The translations under genes and the position numbers were made by a program. This document shows, in pieces, positions 26,867-35,457 of a stretch of DNA of 64,000 nucleotides. Numbering within the stretch: the first letter of the stretch is position 1; every line of letters begins with the position of its first letter. The stretch is from Rhodanobacter fulvus Jip2 (GTDB lineage Bacteria; Pseudomonadota; Gammaproteobacteria; Xanthomonadales; Rhodanobacteraceae). Location: contig NZ_AJXU01000029.1 in NCBI RefSeq assembly GCF_000264315.1, forward strand, positions 1-64,000, written 5' to 3'. The notes below the pieces were generated by a model. It searched no databases and was not told the origin of the DNA. It worked only from the letters and a program-made list of their open reading frames with translations.

Positions 26867-26898
26867 AAAAAAACGGCCGCATGCACGGCCGTTTTTTT
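26867..26898. terminator. Bidirectional intrinsic terminator between tolC and waaA
   Basis: AAAAAAA-CGGCCG-CATGCA-CGGCCG-TTTTTTT is symmetric, with A/T tracts on both sides of a GC stem. It therefore works for both converging transcripts, tolC and waaA. Confidence 0.95.
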
Positions 26899-26929
26899 GT
26901 GTCCGCCGCCGTCGGATGCGCGACGCAAT

Positions 26930-28195
26930 TCACTCCTGCAGCAAGGCGTCCACCATCTGCGTGACGCGCCGCACGGCGCCACGCTCGCGATCGAATACCT
27001 GGTGCGCGACGCGCCCCATCTGGGCGCGCTTCTCGTCATCGAGCAACAGCCGCAGCACATCGGCGCCAAGCTGGTCGCTGCTGTCCACGCATTCGGCGCC
27101 GCCCTCGCGAATCAGGGTGAGCGTGATCTCGGCGAAATTGAACGTGTGCGGCCCGACCAGGACCGGCCGGGCCAGCGCGGCCGGCTCCAGCACATTGTGG
27201 CCGCCGATGGGTACCAGGCTGCCACCCACGAAAGCCAGGTCGGCCGCCGCGTAGAACGGCATCAGCAAGCCCATGGCGTCGATCAGGAACACCTGGTGCG
27301 ACGCCGCCGGCAGCCCGTCGGCACTGTGCGTGGCCATCGAAAAACCCAGCGTGTGCACGGCATGCTCCACCAGCTTGAACCGTTCCGGATGGCGCGGTGC
27401 GATCAGCAGCAGCGCGTCGGGAAACTGCTTGAGCACCTGCAGATGCGCATCCAGTACCGCCAGCTCCTCGCCCTCGTGCGTGCTCGCGGCCATCCACACC
27501 GGTCGTTCGCAGCCCCATTGCCGGCGCATGCTGGCGCCTGCAGCGGCGGCATCGGGTGGTATGCGCATGTCGAACTTCATGTTGCCGCTGACCACGATCT
27601 GCTGCGGCTCGGCACCCAGCAGGCGATAACGCGCTGCATCGGCCACCGACTGCGCCGCGATCACCTGCACGCAGCGCAACGCCGAGCGCACGGTGCCGCG
27701 CAGGAACCGGTACCCCCGCAGCGAGCGATCGGACAGGCGCGCGTTGACGATCATCATCGGCACCCCGCGCTTGTGGCAGGCGTGATACAGGTTCGGCCAG
27801 ATCTCGGTTTCCACGATCAATGCCAGCTGCGGCCGGATCCTCTGCAGGAACCGGTTCACCGCGAACGGCAGGTCGTAGGGCAGATAGACGTGAAACACCG
27901 CGTCGCCAAACAGCTGGTGCACGCGCGCCATGCCCGTCGGGGTGACGGTGCTGATGACGAGGGGCGCGTTGGGGTAATCCTTGCGCAGCGCCTTGATCAG
28001 GGGCTCGGCCGCATTGACCTCGCCCACCGACACGGCGTGCACCCACAGGCTGCCGTTGAAACCCGGCGCATCGAAAAAGCCGAACCGCTCCGACCAGCGT
28101 CGATGGTAGGGCGGCGAGCGCACCCCGCGCAGCAACAGGCGCAGCACGATCAACGGCATCGCCAGGTACATCGCGAAGGTGTAGAGATAACGCAC
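26930..28195 (-). CDS. waaA: 3-deoxy-D-manno-octulosonic acid (Kdo) transferase
   Basis: This 421-residue membrane-anchored GT30 glycosyltransferase adds Kdo to the lipid A precursor. After an N-terminal anchor helix (about 5-22) come 'WVHAVSVGEVNAAEPLI' (with the catalytic Glu), 'STVTPTGMARV', 'YLPYDLPF' and 'VETEIWPNL'. The C-terminal half shows 'AASTHEGEE' and 'GGSLVPIGGHNVLEPA'. The GTG at 28195 was chosen since GGAG lies six bases upstream and homologues begin close to the membrane anchor; longer frames run into the divergent intergenic region. It faces the acyltransferase gene divergently, joining two lipid A-related genes. Confidence 0.93.
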   Translation of the reverse strand: MRYLYTFAMYLAMPLIVLRLLLRGVRSPPYHRRWSERFGFFDAPGFNGSLWVHAVSVGEVNAAEPLIKALRKDYPNAPLVISTVTPTGMARVHQLFGDAVFHVYLPYDLPFAVNRFLQRIRPQLALIVETEIWPNLYHACHKRGVPMMIVNARLSDRSLRGYRFLRGTVRSALRCVQVIAAQSVADAARYRLLGAEPQQIVVSGNMKFDMRIPPDAAAAGASMRRQWGCERPVWMAASTHEGEELAVLDAHLQVLKQFPDALLLIAPRHPERFKLVEHAVHTLGFSMATHSADGLPAASHQVFLIDAMGLLMPFYAAADLAFVGGSLVPIGGHNVLEPAALARPVLVGPHTFNFAEITLTLIREGGAECVDSSDQLGADVLRLLLDDEKRAQMGRVAHQVFDRERGAVRRVTQMVDALLQE

Positions 28196-28384
28196 GCGCA
28201 ACTCCGTGGTAGCGCCGCAGTATACGAGAGCGCGGAAGGGCGCGAAGGCGAAAGCGACCATCAGCCGTTCGGGCTGGGCGTGGCCGGCCAGCGGCGAAGT
28301 CGAAGCCGCGCCGTGTACACCCTTCGACTCCGCCGCTGCGCGGCTACGCTCAGGGCGATCGGTGGAAGTGCGCGATGCCTTCCC

Positions 28385-28419
28385 GATTCCCGATTCCCGA
28401 TTCCCGATTCCCGATTCCC
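28385..28419. repeat. (GATTCCC)5 tandem heptamer array
   Basis: Five perfect tandem copies of GATTCCC are followed by a degenerate GCTTCCC. The array sits in the waaA/acyltransferase divergent region, about 35 bp upstream of the acyltransferase ATG. The reverse-complement heptamer occurs in four copies after ahcY. Confidence 0.95.
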
Positions 28420-28453
28420 GCTTCCCCTTTCCCGGCCAATTACACTAGCGCCA

Positions 28454-29380
28454 ATGCCTGGTGCTTCCCGACCTCCCTTTACCCGCTCCCTGCTGTCGCC
28501 GCGTCACTGGCCGGCATGGCTCGGTGTGGGGGTGATCCGGCTGATCGCGCGCCTGCCCTATCCCGCGCTGCTGTGGCTGGGCCGGCGCCTGGGCGCGCTG
28601 GTGCAGTGGCTGCCCTCGCCGCGGCGGCACATCGTGCAGGTCAATATCGGGCTGTGCTTCCCCGAACTGGGTGCGGCCGAGCAGGCGGCATTGATCGACG
28701 CCAACCTGCGCGACGTGGGTCTGATGCTGGTGGAATTCGCACTGGGCTGGATGGGCAGCGACCGCCAGATCGCGCGGATTCCGCTGCAGGTCGAAGGACT
28801 GGAGCATCTCGCAGCGGCACGCGCCCAGGGCAAGGGCGTGCTGCTGGTGGGCGGCCACTTCTCGCATCTGGAACTATGTGCGCGGCTGGTATCGCAGCGT
28901 ATCCGCATTGCCGGCATGTATCGGCGCATGGATTCGGACGTGTTCGAGTGGAACGTGCTGCGCGCGCGGCTGGATTATGCCGATGCGATGTTCGAGAAGG
29001 AGGACCTCCGCGGCACGGTGAAATATCTGCGCAACGGCGGCACGCTGTGGTACGCGCCCGACCAGGACATGCGCAGCAAGGACAGCGTGTTCGTGCCGTT
29101 CTTCGGCGTGCCCGCGGCCACCATCACTGCCACCCATCACCTGGCGCGGATGTCCGGCGCGCTGGTAATTCCCTTCTTCCACCGTCGCCTGCCGGGCAGC
29201 GAGGGCTACGTGCTGCGGCTGGGTGCACCGCTGCGGGATTTCCCCGGCGCCGACGTGCACCACGACACCGCCCGCATCAACGGTTGCATCGAACAGATGG
29301 TGCGCGAGGCGCCGGCGCAATACCTGTGGGCGCACAAGCGCTTCAAGACGCGCCCGCCGGGGCAGCCACCGGTCTACTGA
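28454..29380 (+). CDS. LpxL/LpxM-type lipid A (Kdo2-lipid A) acyltransferase
   Basis: This 308-residue inner-membrane acyltransferase of the HtrB/LpxL family transfers a secondary acyl chain to Kdo2-lipid A on the cytoplasmic face. The family motif H-x4-E is His135-FSHL-Glu140, preceded by LLVGGH. 'APDQDM' and the C-terminal 'YLWAHKRFKTRPPG' are also hallmarks. The ATG lies only seven bases after a possible -10 box (TACACT, 28441-28446), so the message may have almost no leader. It overlaps the convergent glycosyltransferase by seven bases at its 3' end. LpxL and LpxM cannot be told apart here. Confidence 0.92.
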   Translation: MPGASRPPFTRSLLSPRHWPAWLGVGVIRLIARLPYPALLWLGRRLGALVQWLPSPRRHIVQVNIGLCFPELGAAEQAALIDANLRDVGLMLVEFALGWMGSDRQIARIPLQVEGLEHLAAARAQGKGVLLVGGHFSHLELCARLVSQRIRIAGMYRRMDSDVFEWNVLRARLDYADAMFEKEDLRGTVKYLRNGGTLWYAPDQDMRSKDSVFVPFFGVPAATITATHHLARMSGALVIPFFHRRLPGSEGYVLRLGAPLRDFPGADVHHDTARINGCIEQMVREAPAQYLWAHKRFKTRPPGQPPVY

Positions 29381-30138
29381 TTGGGGCGCTGGCGCCGCGA
29401 CTCGTACAGCTTGGCGTATTTCAGAAACGCATAGAAAGCGTGGATGCGCGCGGCAATGAAACCGGCCCAGCCCGAGCGCCAGTGCCCGCGCAAAAGATAA
29501 AAGCGCAGAAAGGCCACCGTGGGATACGCCACCATGCGCAGGTGCAACCAGCGCACCCGCCGTCGGGCGAGGTCGCCCAGTTGCAAGCTCGAATAGCGAT
29601 CCGCCTTGGCCACGCGCCCCGCGATATCGCGCTCGCCATGGTGATCGATGGTGACGTCGAGCACGCCGACGGAGCCGTCGACACACACTTCCTCATGCAC
29701 CGCGTGACCGCTCATGCGCGCGTGTTGCCGATCGAACAAACGCACGTAGTGGTTGAGCCGCGCACGGCCCGACTGCCAGCGCCAGAACTGCCACTCCCGC
29801 CGCCACAACTGGTACGCCACGTGCGTCGGCGCACGCAGCGCCTGCTGCAGCGGCGCGGCAGCGGCCTCGTCCAGCGACTCGTCCGAATCGAGCAGCAGCA
29901 CCCAGCGGTGGCTGGCCAGGTCGATCGCCGCCTGCTTCTGCGCGCTGTAGCCGGCAAACGGCTGCACGTGCACACGCGCGCCGTAATGCGCGGCGATCGC
30001 CGTCGTGGCGTCGGTGGAGCCGGAATCCAGCACCACGATCTCGTCCGCCCAGCGCACGCCGCGCAGACAGGCATCCAGCGTGGCGGCGCTGTTGAAGCTG
30101 GTCACCACCACCGACAGCGGTTCGCGCGCGGCCGTCAT
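29374..30138 (-). CDS. Family 2 glycosyltransferase (LPS core type)
   Basis: This 254-residue GT2 enzyme of the WaaE/KdtX-like group adds a sugar to the LPS core. The N-terminal GT-A fold shows 'SVVVTSFNSAATLDACLRG', 'IVVLDSGSTDAT' and the metal-binding D-x-D as Asp84-Ser-Asp86 in LLLDSDES. The C-terminal part is membrane-associated ('TVAFLRFYLLRGHWRSGWAGF' in part). Its start overlaps the stop of the O-antigen ligase gene by four bases, so the two are translationally coupled. Its stop overlaps the convergent acyltransferase gene. The sugar donor is not predictable. Confidence 0.9.
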   Translation of the reverse strand: MTAAREPLSVVVTSFNSAATLDACLRGVRWADEIVVLDSGSTDATTAIAAHYGARVHVQPFAGYSAQKQAAIDLASHRWVLLLDSDESLDEAAAAPLQQALRAPTHVAYQLWRREWQFWRWQSGRARLNHYVRLFDRQHARMSGHAVHEEVCVDGSVGVLDVTIDHHGERDIAGRVAKADRYSSLQLGDLARRRVRWLHLRMVAYPTVAFLRFYLLRGHWRSGWAGFIAARIHAFYAFLKYAKLYESRRQRPNQ

Positions 30139-31406
30139 CGACGGCTCGCCCCGTCGACGTCCGCCACCACGTACAGCGCCGCGCACCAAAGCCCCAGCAA
30201 CCAGGCAAACAGCAGCCCCCACCAGGCCGAATAGAAGGCCAGACTGGTGTTCAGCGGAAACAGCATCACGCCCAGCGCCAGCGTGACGGGGAAGGCCCGC
30301 GAGCGCGCCGCCGCACCCACGCTGCGCCATGCACGCCACGCCAGGGCCACCGCCGCCAGCCACAGCAGCAGGCCCAACGCGCCGGTTTCGGTGAGGATCT
30401 CCAGCACGATCTGATGCGCATGGCAGGCGCCCATGCCGGCGCCACAGGGTTCGGCCACCAGGAAGTGGTCGTCGGGTGGTGCGTAATGCGGGTAGGCGTA
30501 GCGAAACGCACGCACGCCCACGCCATTGATCGGATGATCCGCGATCATGCGCGCGCTGGTTTCCCAGATATCCAGCCGGCCGCTGAGTGCGGCATCCAGC
30601 GAACTGTCGGTGCCGTGCAATGCGAGCAAGGTGCGATCCATCCGCACCTGGAACCGCGGTGAGGTTTTCCACGCCACCCCACCGGCCAGCGCCAACAACG
30701 CCGCGCCCAGCAGGCAGAACAGCGCAAACCGCCGCAGCGAGCGCGCCTCATGCCAGGCAAAGCCCAGCGCCACCAGCGCATAGCTCAACCACGCGGCACG
30801 CGAACCGGCCAGCAGCACCGGGCCGAGCACCAGCGCGAAGGCGATCAACAGCCCGCGCAAGCCCCAGCGCCGCCGCGCCGCCCACAGCGCAAACGGCGAC
30901 AGCACCGCCAGGGTCGGGCCCAGCTTGAGATTGTCCGCACCGAAGATGCCCGACACCCGTTCGGCCTCGGCACGGCCGCCCAGACTCCAGCCGGTCAGCG
31001 CCTGCACCCAGGCATCCAGCACCCACAGCGCCAGCACCAGCGCCACGGCGACAAACAGCGATTGCAGCTTGCTGTCCCGCCGGATCGCGAAACAGGCGTA
31101 CAAGACCAGCGGAACATAGCGCAGCTGGCCCGCCACCGTGCCCCAGCTTTTCCCCGGCGCGTACGAATCGAACGCCGACAACAGCGCCGCGGTGATGAAC
31201 GCCCCCAGCAGCCACAGCGACATCCGGGCACCCGCATGTTCGCGCAACGCATCGCGCTGGCGCGCGAACAGCAGCACCACGCCGAGCAGGCACAGGAACG
31301 TCCCCAATTCCGCGCTGCGGCCAAACGGCAGCAGCGCGATCACCAGCCAGAACGGCAGCAAGGGCGAGCGCAGCGCGGCACCCAGCGTGGTTCCAAGGGA
31401 GGTCAT
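30135..31406 (-). CDS. O-antigen ligase family membrane protein
   Basis: This polytopic membrane protein of 423 residues with about 11-12 helices matches the Wzy_C/O-antigen ligase (WaaL) family, which joins O-antigen to lipid A-core on the periplasmic side. Expected features are a long periplasmic loop (about 215-335) containing 'SGRLDIWETSARMIADHPINGVGVRAF' (in outline) with conserved Arg and the 'H-P-x-G-x-G' pattern, and a later His in 'CHAHQIVLEILTETG'. The ATG at 31406 is preferred; an in-frame ATG 10 codons earlier (31436) also exists and neither has a strong ribosome site. It is coupled to the downstream GT2 gene. A role as a polymerase (Wzy) is also possible. Confidence 0.85.
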   Translation of the reverse strand: MTSLGTTLGAALRSPLLPFWLVIALLPFGRSAELGTFLCLLGVVLLFARQRDALREHAGARMSLWLLGAFITAALLSAFDSYAPGKSWGTVAGQLRYVPLVLYACFAIRRDSKLQSLFVAVALVLALWVLDAWVQALTGWSLGGRAEAERVSGIFGADNLKLGPTLAVLSPFALWAARRRWGLRGLLIAFALVLGPVLLAGSRAAWLSYALVALGFAWHEARSLRRFALFCLLGAALLALAGGVAWKTSPRFQVRMDRTLLALHGTDSSLDAALSGRLDIWETSARMIADHPINGVGVRAFRYAYPHYAPPDDHFLVAEPCGAGMGACHAHQIVLEILTETGALGLLLWLAAVALAWRAWRSVGAAARSRAFPVTLALGVMLFPLNTSLAFYSAWWGLLFAWLLGLWCAALYVVADVDGASRR

Positions 31407-31478
31407 GCGCCAGCCTGTGCGAGAGGGAAAACGCATTGTAGGCGAGCGCGTCGCGGCGGTGGCGTGCGCGCACCCTCC

Positions 31479-31558
31479 GTGGGAGCGGCTTCAGCCGCGA
31501 TGCTCCTGGCTTTGAGGTGATTCGGGGGGAAAAGCATCGCGGCTGAAGCCGCCCCCAC
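31479..31558. repeat. REP-type inverted pair (GTGGGAGCGGCTTCAGCC)
   Basis: The outward half GTGGGAGCGGCTTCAGCCGC begins at 31479 and is mirrored by a near-perfect inverted copy ending at 31558, about 30 bp apart. This is a bacterial interspersed mosaic-like REP doublet of the type known in pseudomonads and xanthomonads. A second pair lies at 56340-56408. Confidence 0.95.
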
Positions 31559-31573
31559 AAGAACACAGGCCGC

Positions 31574-32698
31574 TTAGCCGGCCACCTCGTGGTACAGCGC
31601 CAGCGTGGTTTGCTGCATGTCCACCAGGCGGTAGCTGTGCAGCAAGGGGATGGGCGGGGCCACCCGCAGCAGTTCGGCGGCGCGTTCGACCAGGCGTTCA
31701 CGGTCACCCGGCGGCACGCGGCCGGCGGGGTACAGCTCGGCCAGCAGCTCGCCCACGCCGCCGTGCGCATAGCCGAGCACCGGCCGGCACAGCGACAAGG
31801 CCTCGACCACGGTGCGACCGAACGATTCGGGCTGGTTCGACAACTGCAGGATCAGGGTGGACACCGCGTAGATGTCACGCACGTCGTCACGCTGCGGGGT
31901 CAGCACCACCTGGGCGCCGACGCCGCGCGCGCGGATCAGCTCGTTCAACTCCGCCACATAGGCTTCGCGGCCCGGCTCGATCACGCCCAGCAACAGCAGG
32001 CGGGTGTCGATGCCGCGACCTTTCAGGTCGGCGACCAGCTCGATCGCATCGTGATGCCCCTTCAGGCGCGTGCCGCGGGCGGGCAGCGTCAGCAGCGGCG
32101 CACCCATCAACGAGGGGTATTCGGAGAAGAACGAGGTCTTCCAGCCGTCGTCGGCGCGATGGCCGTAGGGGAATGCCTCCGGGTCGATACCGCGCGGGAT
32201 CACCCGCACCCGGCCCGGCTCCAGCCAGCGATAGTGGCTGAGCACGTAATCGCGCAGCGTCTGCGAAACCGCCACCACGCGTTCGCCGCGCAGCAGGATG
32301 GCGCTGTAGCGCGAGGGCGAGTTGAGCCCGTGCACGGTGGTAATGAAATGCGGGCGCGGCGACAGCCCCTTCATCGCCCACCAGCCCAGCCACGCGGGCA
32401 GGCGCGAGCGCGCGTGCACGATGTCGGGGCGAAGCTGGCGCAGCACGCGCCGCAGCTTGCCCAGCCGCAGCAGGGTGAGCAGCGATTTGCGGCCGATATC
32501 CAGGGTGATGTGCTCGCCGCCCTCGGCCAGCAACTGCGCCACCAGCCGGCCGCCGGCGGAAATCACCACCGAGCGGTGCCCGGCCTGTACCAGGGCACGG
32601 CTGATCTCCAACGCCGACCGCTCCGCGCCACCCGCGTGCATGGCGGGAATCAGCTGGACAACGGTCAGCAGCTTGTCGGGCGCGGCGGTGCTGGACAT
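31574..32698 (-). CDS. Family 1/4 glycosyltransferase
   Basis: This 374-residue retaining GT-B glycosyltransferase (GT4) is likely to act in LPS or another surface glycan. The N-terminal domain starts 'VVQLIPAMHAGGAERSALE'; the C-terminal donor domain shows 'IPRGIDPEAFPY', 'LPARGTRLKGHHDAIE' and the EX7E region 'PESFGRTVVEALSLCRPVL', with Glu residues eight apart. The ATG at 32698 is favoured over a TTG 12 codons upstream. It lies upstream of the O-antigen ligase gene on the same strand, separated by a REP pair. The sugar and acceptor are unknown. Confidence 0.9.
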   Translation of the reverse strand: MSSTAAPDKLLTVVQLIPAMHAGGAERSALEISRALVQAGHRSVVISAGGRLVAQLLAEGGEHITLDIGRKSLLTLLRLGKLRRVLRQLRPDIVHARSRLPAWLGWWAMKGLSPRPHFITTVHGLNSPSRYSAILLRGERVVAVSQTLRDYVLSHYRWLEPGRVRVIPRGIDPEAFPYGHRADDGWKTSFFSEYPSLMGAPLLTLPARGTRLKGHHDAIELVADLKGRGIDTRLLLLGVIEPGREAYVAELNELIRARGVGAQVVLTPQRDDVRDIYAVSTLILQLSNQPESFGRTVVEALSLCRPVLGYAHGGVGELLAELYPAGRVPPGDRERLVERAAELLRVAPPIPLLHSYRLVDMQQTTLALYHEVAG

Positions 32699-32775
32699 GG
32701 GCTCATGTTTCGGGGCGTTGATCGCAGGAGACAAGCAGAAACCATGCCGCCGATCGCATCACGCCGCGCCCGTGG

Positions 32776-32985
32776 TCAGTCGCGCAACACGTAATGGGCC
32801 GCGCAGTAGGCGCAGGTTGACTCGCCGCCGTCATCGACGATCGGCAGGTACACCTTGGGATGCGAATTCCACAACGCCATGCCGGGCATCGGGCAGGACA
32901 ACGGCAGGTCCGCGCGCGTCACTTCGTAACGATTTTCGGCATTTGCCGGTATCAGCGGGACGGCCGCGGAAAGGGGGCGCGACAT
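32776..32985 (-). CDS. CHCC-type zinc-finger domain protein
   Basis: This 69-residue protein ends in a zf-CHCC domain like that of the complex I accessory subunit NDUFS6. The putative zinc ligands are Cys31, His42, Cys58 and Cys61 (CPMPGMALWNSHPKVYLP ... CAYC). Bacterial members of this size are widespread, and their role is not established. It is on the same strand as the downstream glycosyltransferase with a 77-bp gap, so linkage to glycan genes may be accidental. No upstream gene is coupled to it. The ATG at 32985 gives the family-typical N-terminus. Confidence 0.88.
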   Translation of the reverse strand: MSRPLSAAVPLIPANAENRYEVTRADLPLSCPMPGMALWNSHPKVYLPIVDDGGESTCAYCAAHYVLRD

Positions 32986-33080
32986 GGACGAAACTCCAGA
33001 CAGACCATCAAGCCGCAAATGGTAGCAGGCACGGCCAACCACAGGCTGACCGGCATGCATTTGGGGCGGCCATGCGACAA

Positions 33081-33100
33081 GGGCGGCCGAAGCCGCCCCG
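33081..33100 (-). terminator. Hairpin after yceI
   Basis: On the minus strand GGGGCGGC-TTCG-GCCGCCC is followed by TTGT, a perfect GC stem with a stable TTCG loop. It lies 22 bp after the YceI stop codon. The T run is short. Confidence 0.65.
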
Positions 33101-33122
33101 TCACTGGCCCATCGCTGCCGGC

Positions 33123-33707
33123 TTATTTCGCCTTCGGCACCGAGCCTTCGGTAGTGATGCGGATGGTGATCTCGTCGCTGACGCTGGGCACGTAGGCGCC
33201 CACCCCGAAATCGGAGCGCTTCAGGCTGGCAGTGGCGTCGAAACCGATCGACTGCGCCTTGCTCATCGGATGCACGCCGACCTTGTTCAGAGTGGCGTCC
33301 AGCACGATCGGGTGGGTCACGCCATGCACGGTGAGATCACCGGTGACCTTGAACTTGTTGCCGCCCAGCGGCTGCACCGCCGTGCTCTTGAAGGTCACCG
33401 TCGGGTATTTCCCCGCGTCGAGGAAGTCCGGCTTCTTCAGGTGCTCGTCCAGCGCCGGCACGAACGTGTCGAGCCGATCCAGCGGCAGGGTCACCTGCAC
33501 GCTCGATTGCGCCGGGTGCTGCTCGTCGTACACCAGGGTGCCCTCGCCCAGGCCCAAATTGGCGGAGGGGTCGGAGAACCCGAAATGACTCCAGGTGAAC
33601 AACACCATCGTGTGGTCAGGATCGAGCTTGTAGGTCACCGGGGCAGCCTGTGCCGACACGGCGGCGCCGAGCAGGCAGGCCACAACGAGATAACGAAATG
33701 CGCGCAT
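33123..33707 (-). CDS. YceI family periplasmic protein
   Basis: This 194-residue exported protein has a signal peptide ending at SAQA|APV (about residue 22) and a YceI lipocalin-like barrel. Characteristic pieces are 'YKLDPDHTMVLFTWSHFGFS', 'LDRLDTFVPALDEHLKKPDFLDAGKYP' (in part), 'FKVTGDLTVHGVTHPIVLDA' and 'IGFDATASLKRSDFGVG'. YceI proteins bind long-chain isoprenoids; in E. coli YceI is induced at high pH. The exact role here is unknown. The ATG at 33707 gives the signal peptide; a frame starting ten codons earlier lacks one. It is followed by a hairpin terminator. Confidence 0.93.
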   Translation of the reverse strand: MRAFRYLVVACLLGAAVSAQAAPVTYKLDPDHTMVLFTWSHFGFSDPSANLGLGEGTLVYDEQHPAQSSVQVTLPLDRLDTFVPALDEHLKKPDFLDAGKYPTVTFKSTAVQPLGGNKFKVTGDLTVHGVTHPIVLDATLNKVGVHPMSKAQSIGFDATASLKRSDFGVGAYVPSVSDEITIRITTEGSVPKAK

Positions 33708-33746
33708 GGTGAATCTCCAGGTAGGTATCAGATGCAAGGGAAAGGA

Positions 33747-34340
33747 TCAGGCGATCCGGCAGGCCTCGTCGAACGACAGCCGCGGGCTGCGCGGAAACAG
33801 GTTGCGGCTGCCATCGCCGTAGCCGATGGCGATCAGGAAGTTGGATTTGACCGCGGTGCCCGCAAAGAAAGCCGCGTCCACGCCGGCCTGGTCAAACCCC
33901 GACATCGGGCCGCAATCCAGCCCCAGCGCCCGCGCCGCCATCAGCACGTAGGCACCCTGCAGGCTGGCATTGCGAAAGGCGGTGGTATCGATCAGCGGCT
34001 GGTTGCCGACGAACCAGCTGCGCGCGTCGGCGTGCGGAAAGAGTTGCGGCAGACGCTCATAGAATTCGTGGTCGGTGCCGATGATGGCGGTGACCGGCGC
34101 CTCCATCGTCTTGGCGCGGTTGCCGTCGGACAGGTGCGGCGCCAGCCTCGCCTTGGCTTCCTCGGATTTCACGAAGACCACCCGCATCGGCGAGGCGTTG
34201 GCGCTGGTGGGGCCGAACTTGGCCAGCGCGTAGAGCTGATGCAGTTGTTCGTCGGTCACTTCCTGCGGCGACCAGGCGTTGAACGTGCGCGCCTCGCGAA
34301 ACAATTGATCCAGCGCCATCTCCGAAACCGAATCACTCAT
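33747..34340 (-). CDS. Nitroreductase family protein, RutE/HadB-like
   Basis: This 197-residue FMN-dependent nitroreductase-fold protein is most like RutE (malonic semialdehyde reductase of the Rut pyrimidine pathway) and related HadB-like enzymes. Family features include '[20 protein letters not shown]', '[12 protein letters not shown]' (FMN phosphate site) and '[16 protein letters not shown]'. No other rut gene is present, so the physiological role cannot be assigned and a general reductase is possible. It lies 39 bp upstream of yceI on the same strand and may be co-transcribed with it. It is divergent from the ELM1 gene. Confidence 0.87.
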   Translation of the reverse strand: MSDSVSEMALDQLFREARTFNAWSPQEVTDEQLHQLYALAKFGPTSANASPMRVVFVKSEEAKARLAPHLSDGNRAKTMEAPVTAIIGTDHEFYERLPQLFPHADARSWFVGNQPLIDTTAFRNASLQGAYVLMAARALGLDCGPMSGFDQAGVDAAFFAGTAVKSNFLIAIGYGDGSRNLFPRSPRLSFDEACRIA

Positions 34341-34482
34341 GGGTATCCTCCAAGGCATGCGCACGCCAACGGGGCGGCGCGATCGCGAATAAAGAGTGTA
34401 ATGGTGGCCTGGCGCGATCGGACCACGGCCGAGGGGAACGCACTGTGTACGCCAGCGAAACAATCTCCCACAAAACGCCGCC

Positions 34483-35454
34483 ATGCTGACGCCAGGCGAA
34501 TGCTGGGTGATCACGGACAACGCCGCCGGCAACCAGCGCCAGGCGCTTGCGCTGGCCGAACACATGCAGCGGCCGGTGCGCCACCTGCGCCTGCGGCTGC
34601 GGGCGCCGTGGTCGTGGCTGTCGCCGCGTTTCACGCTGGGAAACACGCGGGCCTTGCCGGCGGCACAGCGATCGCTGTTCGCGCCACCGTGGCCCGAGCT
34701 GGCAATCGGCTGCGGCCGCTCCGCGGCGCTGCTCACGCGGATATTGCGGCCGCTTTCCGCGGGGCGCTGCTACACGGTGCAGATCCTGGACCCGCGCATC
34801 GACCCGCGCCATTGGGATGCGGTAATTGCGCCACGGCATGACGGCCTCGACGGCGCCAACGTGCTGCGCCCGCTGGGTTCGCTCAACACGGTGGACGCGC
34901 GCTGGCTGGCCGACGGACGCGACGCCTGCCCCCTGCTGGGCGAGCTGCCGCAGCCACGGGTCGGCGTGTTGCTGGGCGGGCCACGTCGCGGCATCGATCT
35001 GGATGATGACTACGCCGGCCGCTTGCTGGGCCATCTGCTGGCCCGCCACCGGCGCGAGGGCGGCAGCCTGCTGGTGCTCGCCTCGCGCCGTACGCCTGCG
35101 GAACTCATCGAGCTTTTCCGCGCGGCGTTGCGCGACGTGCCCGGCATCGTCTGGGCCGGCGCCGACGATGGCCGCAACCCGTTCCCCGGCGTGCTCGGCT
35201 GGGCCGATCGGCTGGTGGTAACCCCCGATTCGGTAAACATGCTGTCCGAGGCCTGCGCCGTGGGCTGCCCGGTGCACACCCTCGCCACGGCGCCCTTGCC
35301 GGCCAGGATCGCCCGCTTCCATCAGGCATTGCGCGCGGCGAACCTGCTGCACGACATCGACGACACCACCGCATCGACGCAACCACCACTACGCGAAACG
35401 GCCGCCCTCGCCGGGCAGTTGCTGGCGCGCATGGCGCAACGCCGGGGCGACTGA
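34483..35454 (+). CDS. ELM1/GtrOC1 family protein (possible glycosyltransferase fold)
   Basis: This 323-residue protein matches the 'mitochondrial fission ELM1' family (PF06258), whose bacterial members are often found with LPS or nucleotide-sugar genes. Recognisable parts are the N-terminal '[22 protein letters not shown]', a central '[18 protein letters not shown]' and a C-terminal '[22 protein letters not shown]', which resembles a GT-B donor site. Function in bacteria is unproven; a glycosyltransferase role is inferred from fold predictions in the family. Its stop lies four bases from the stop of the convergent MgtC gene. The LPS genes are 2-6 kb away. Confidence 0.85.
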   Translation: MLTPGECWVITDNAAGNQRQALALAEHMQRPVRHLRLRLRAPWSWLSPRFTLGNTRALPAAQRSLFAPPWPELAIGCGRSAALLTRILRPLSAGRCYTVQILDPRIDPRHWDAVIAPRHDGLDGANVLRPLGSLNTVDARWLADGRDACPLLGELPQPRVGVLLGGPRRGIDLDDDYAGRLLGHLLARHRREGGSLLVLASRRTPAELIELFRAALRDVPGIVWAGADDGRNPFPGVLGWADRLVVTPDSVNMLSEACAVGCPVHTLATAPLPARIARFHQALRAANLLHDIDDTTASTQPPLRETAALAGQLLARMAQRRGD

Positions 35455-35457
35455 GCC

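Noticed and set aside
28385-28419. A CRISPR array
   Set aside because: The repeats are directly adjacent heptamers without spacers, and no cas gene is present.
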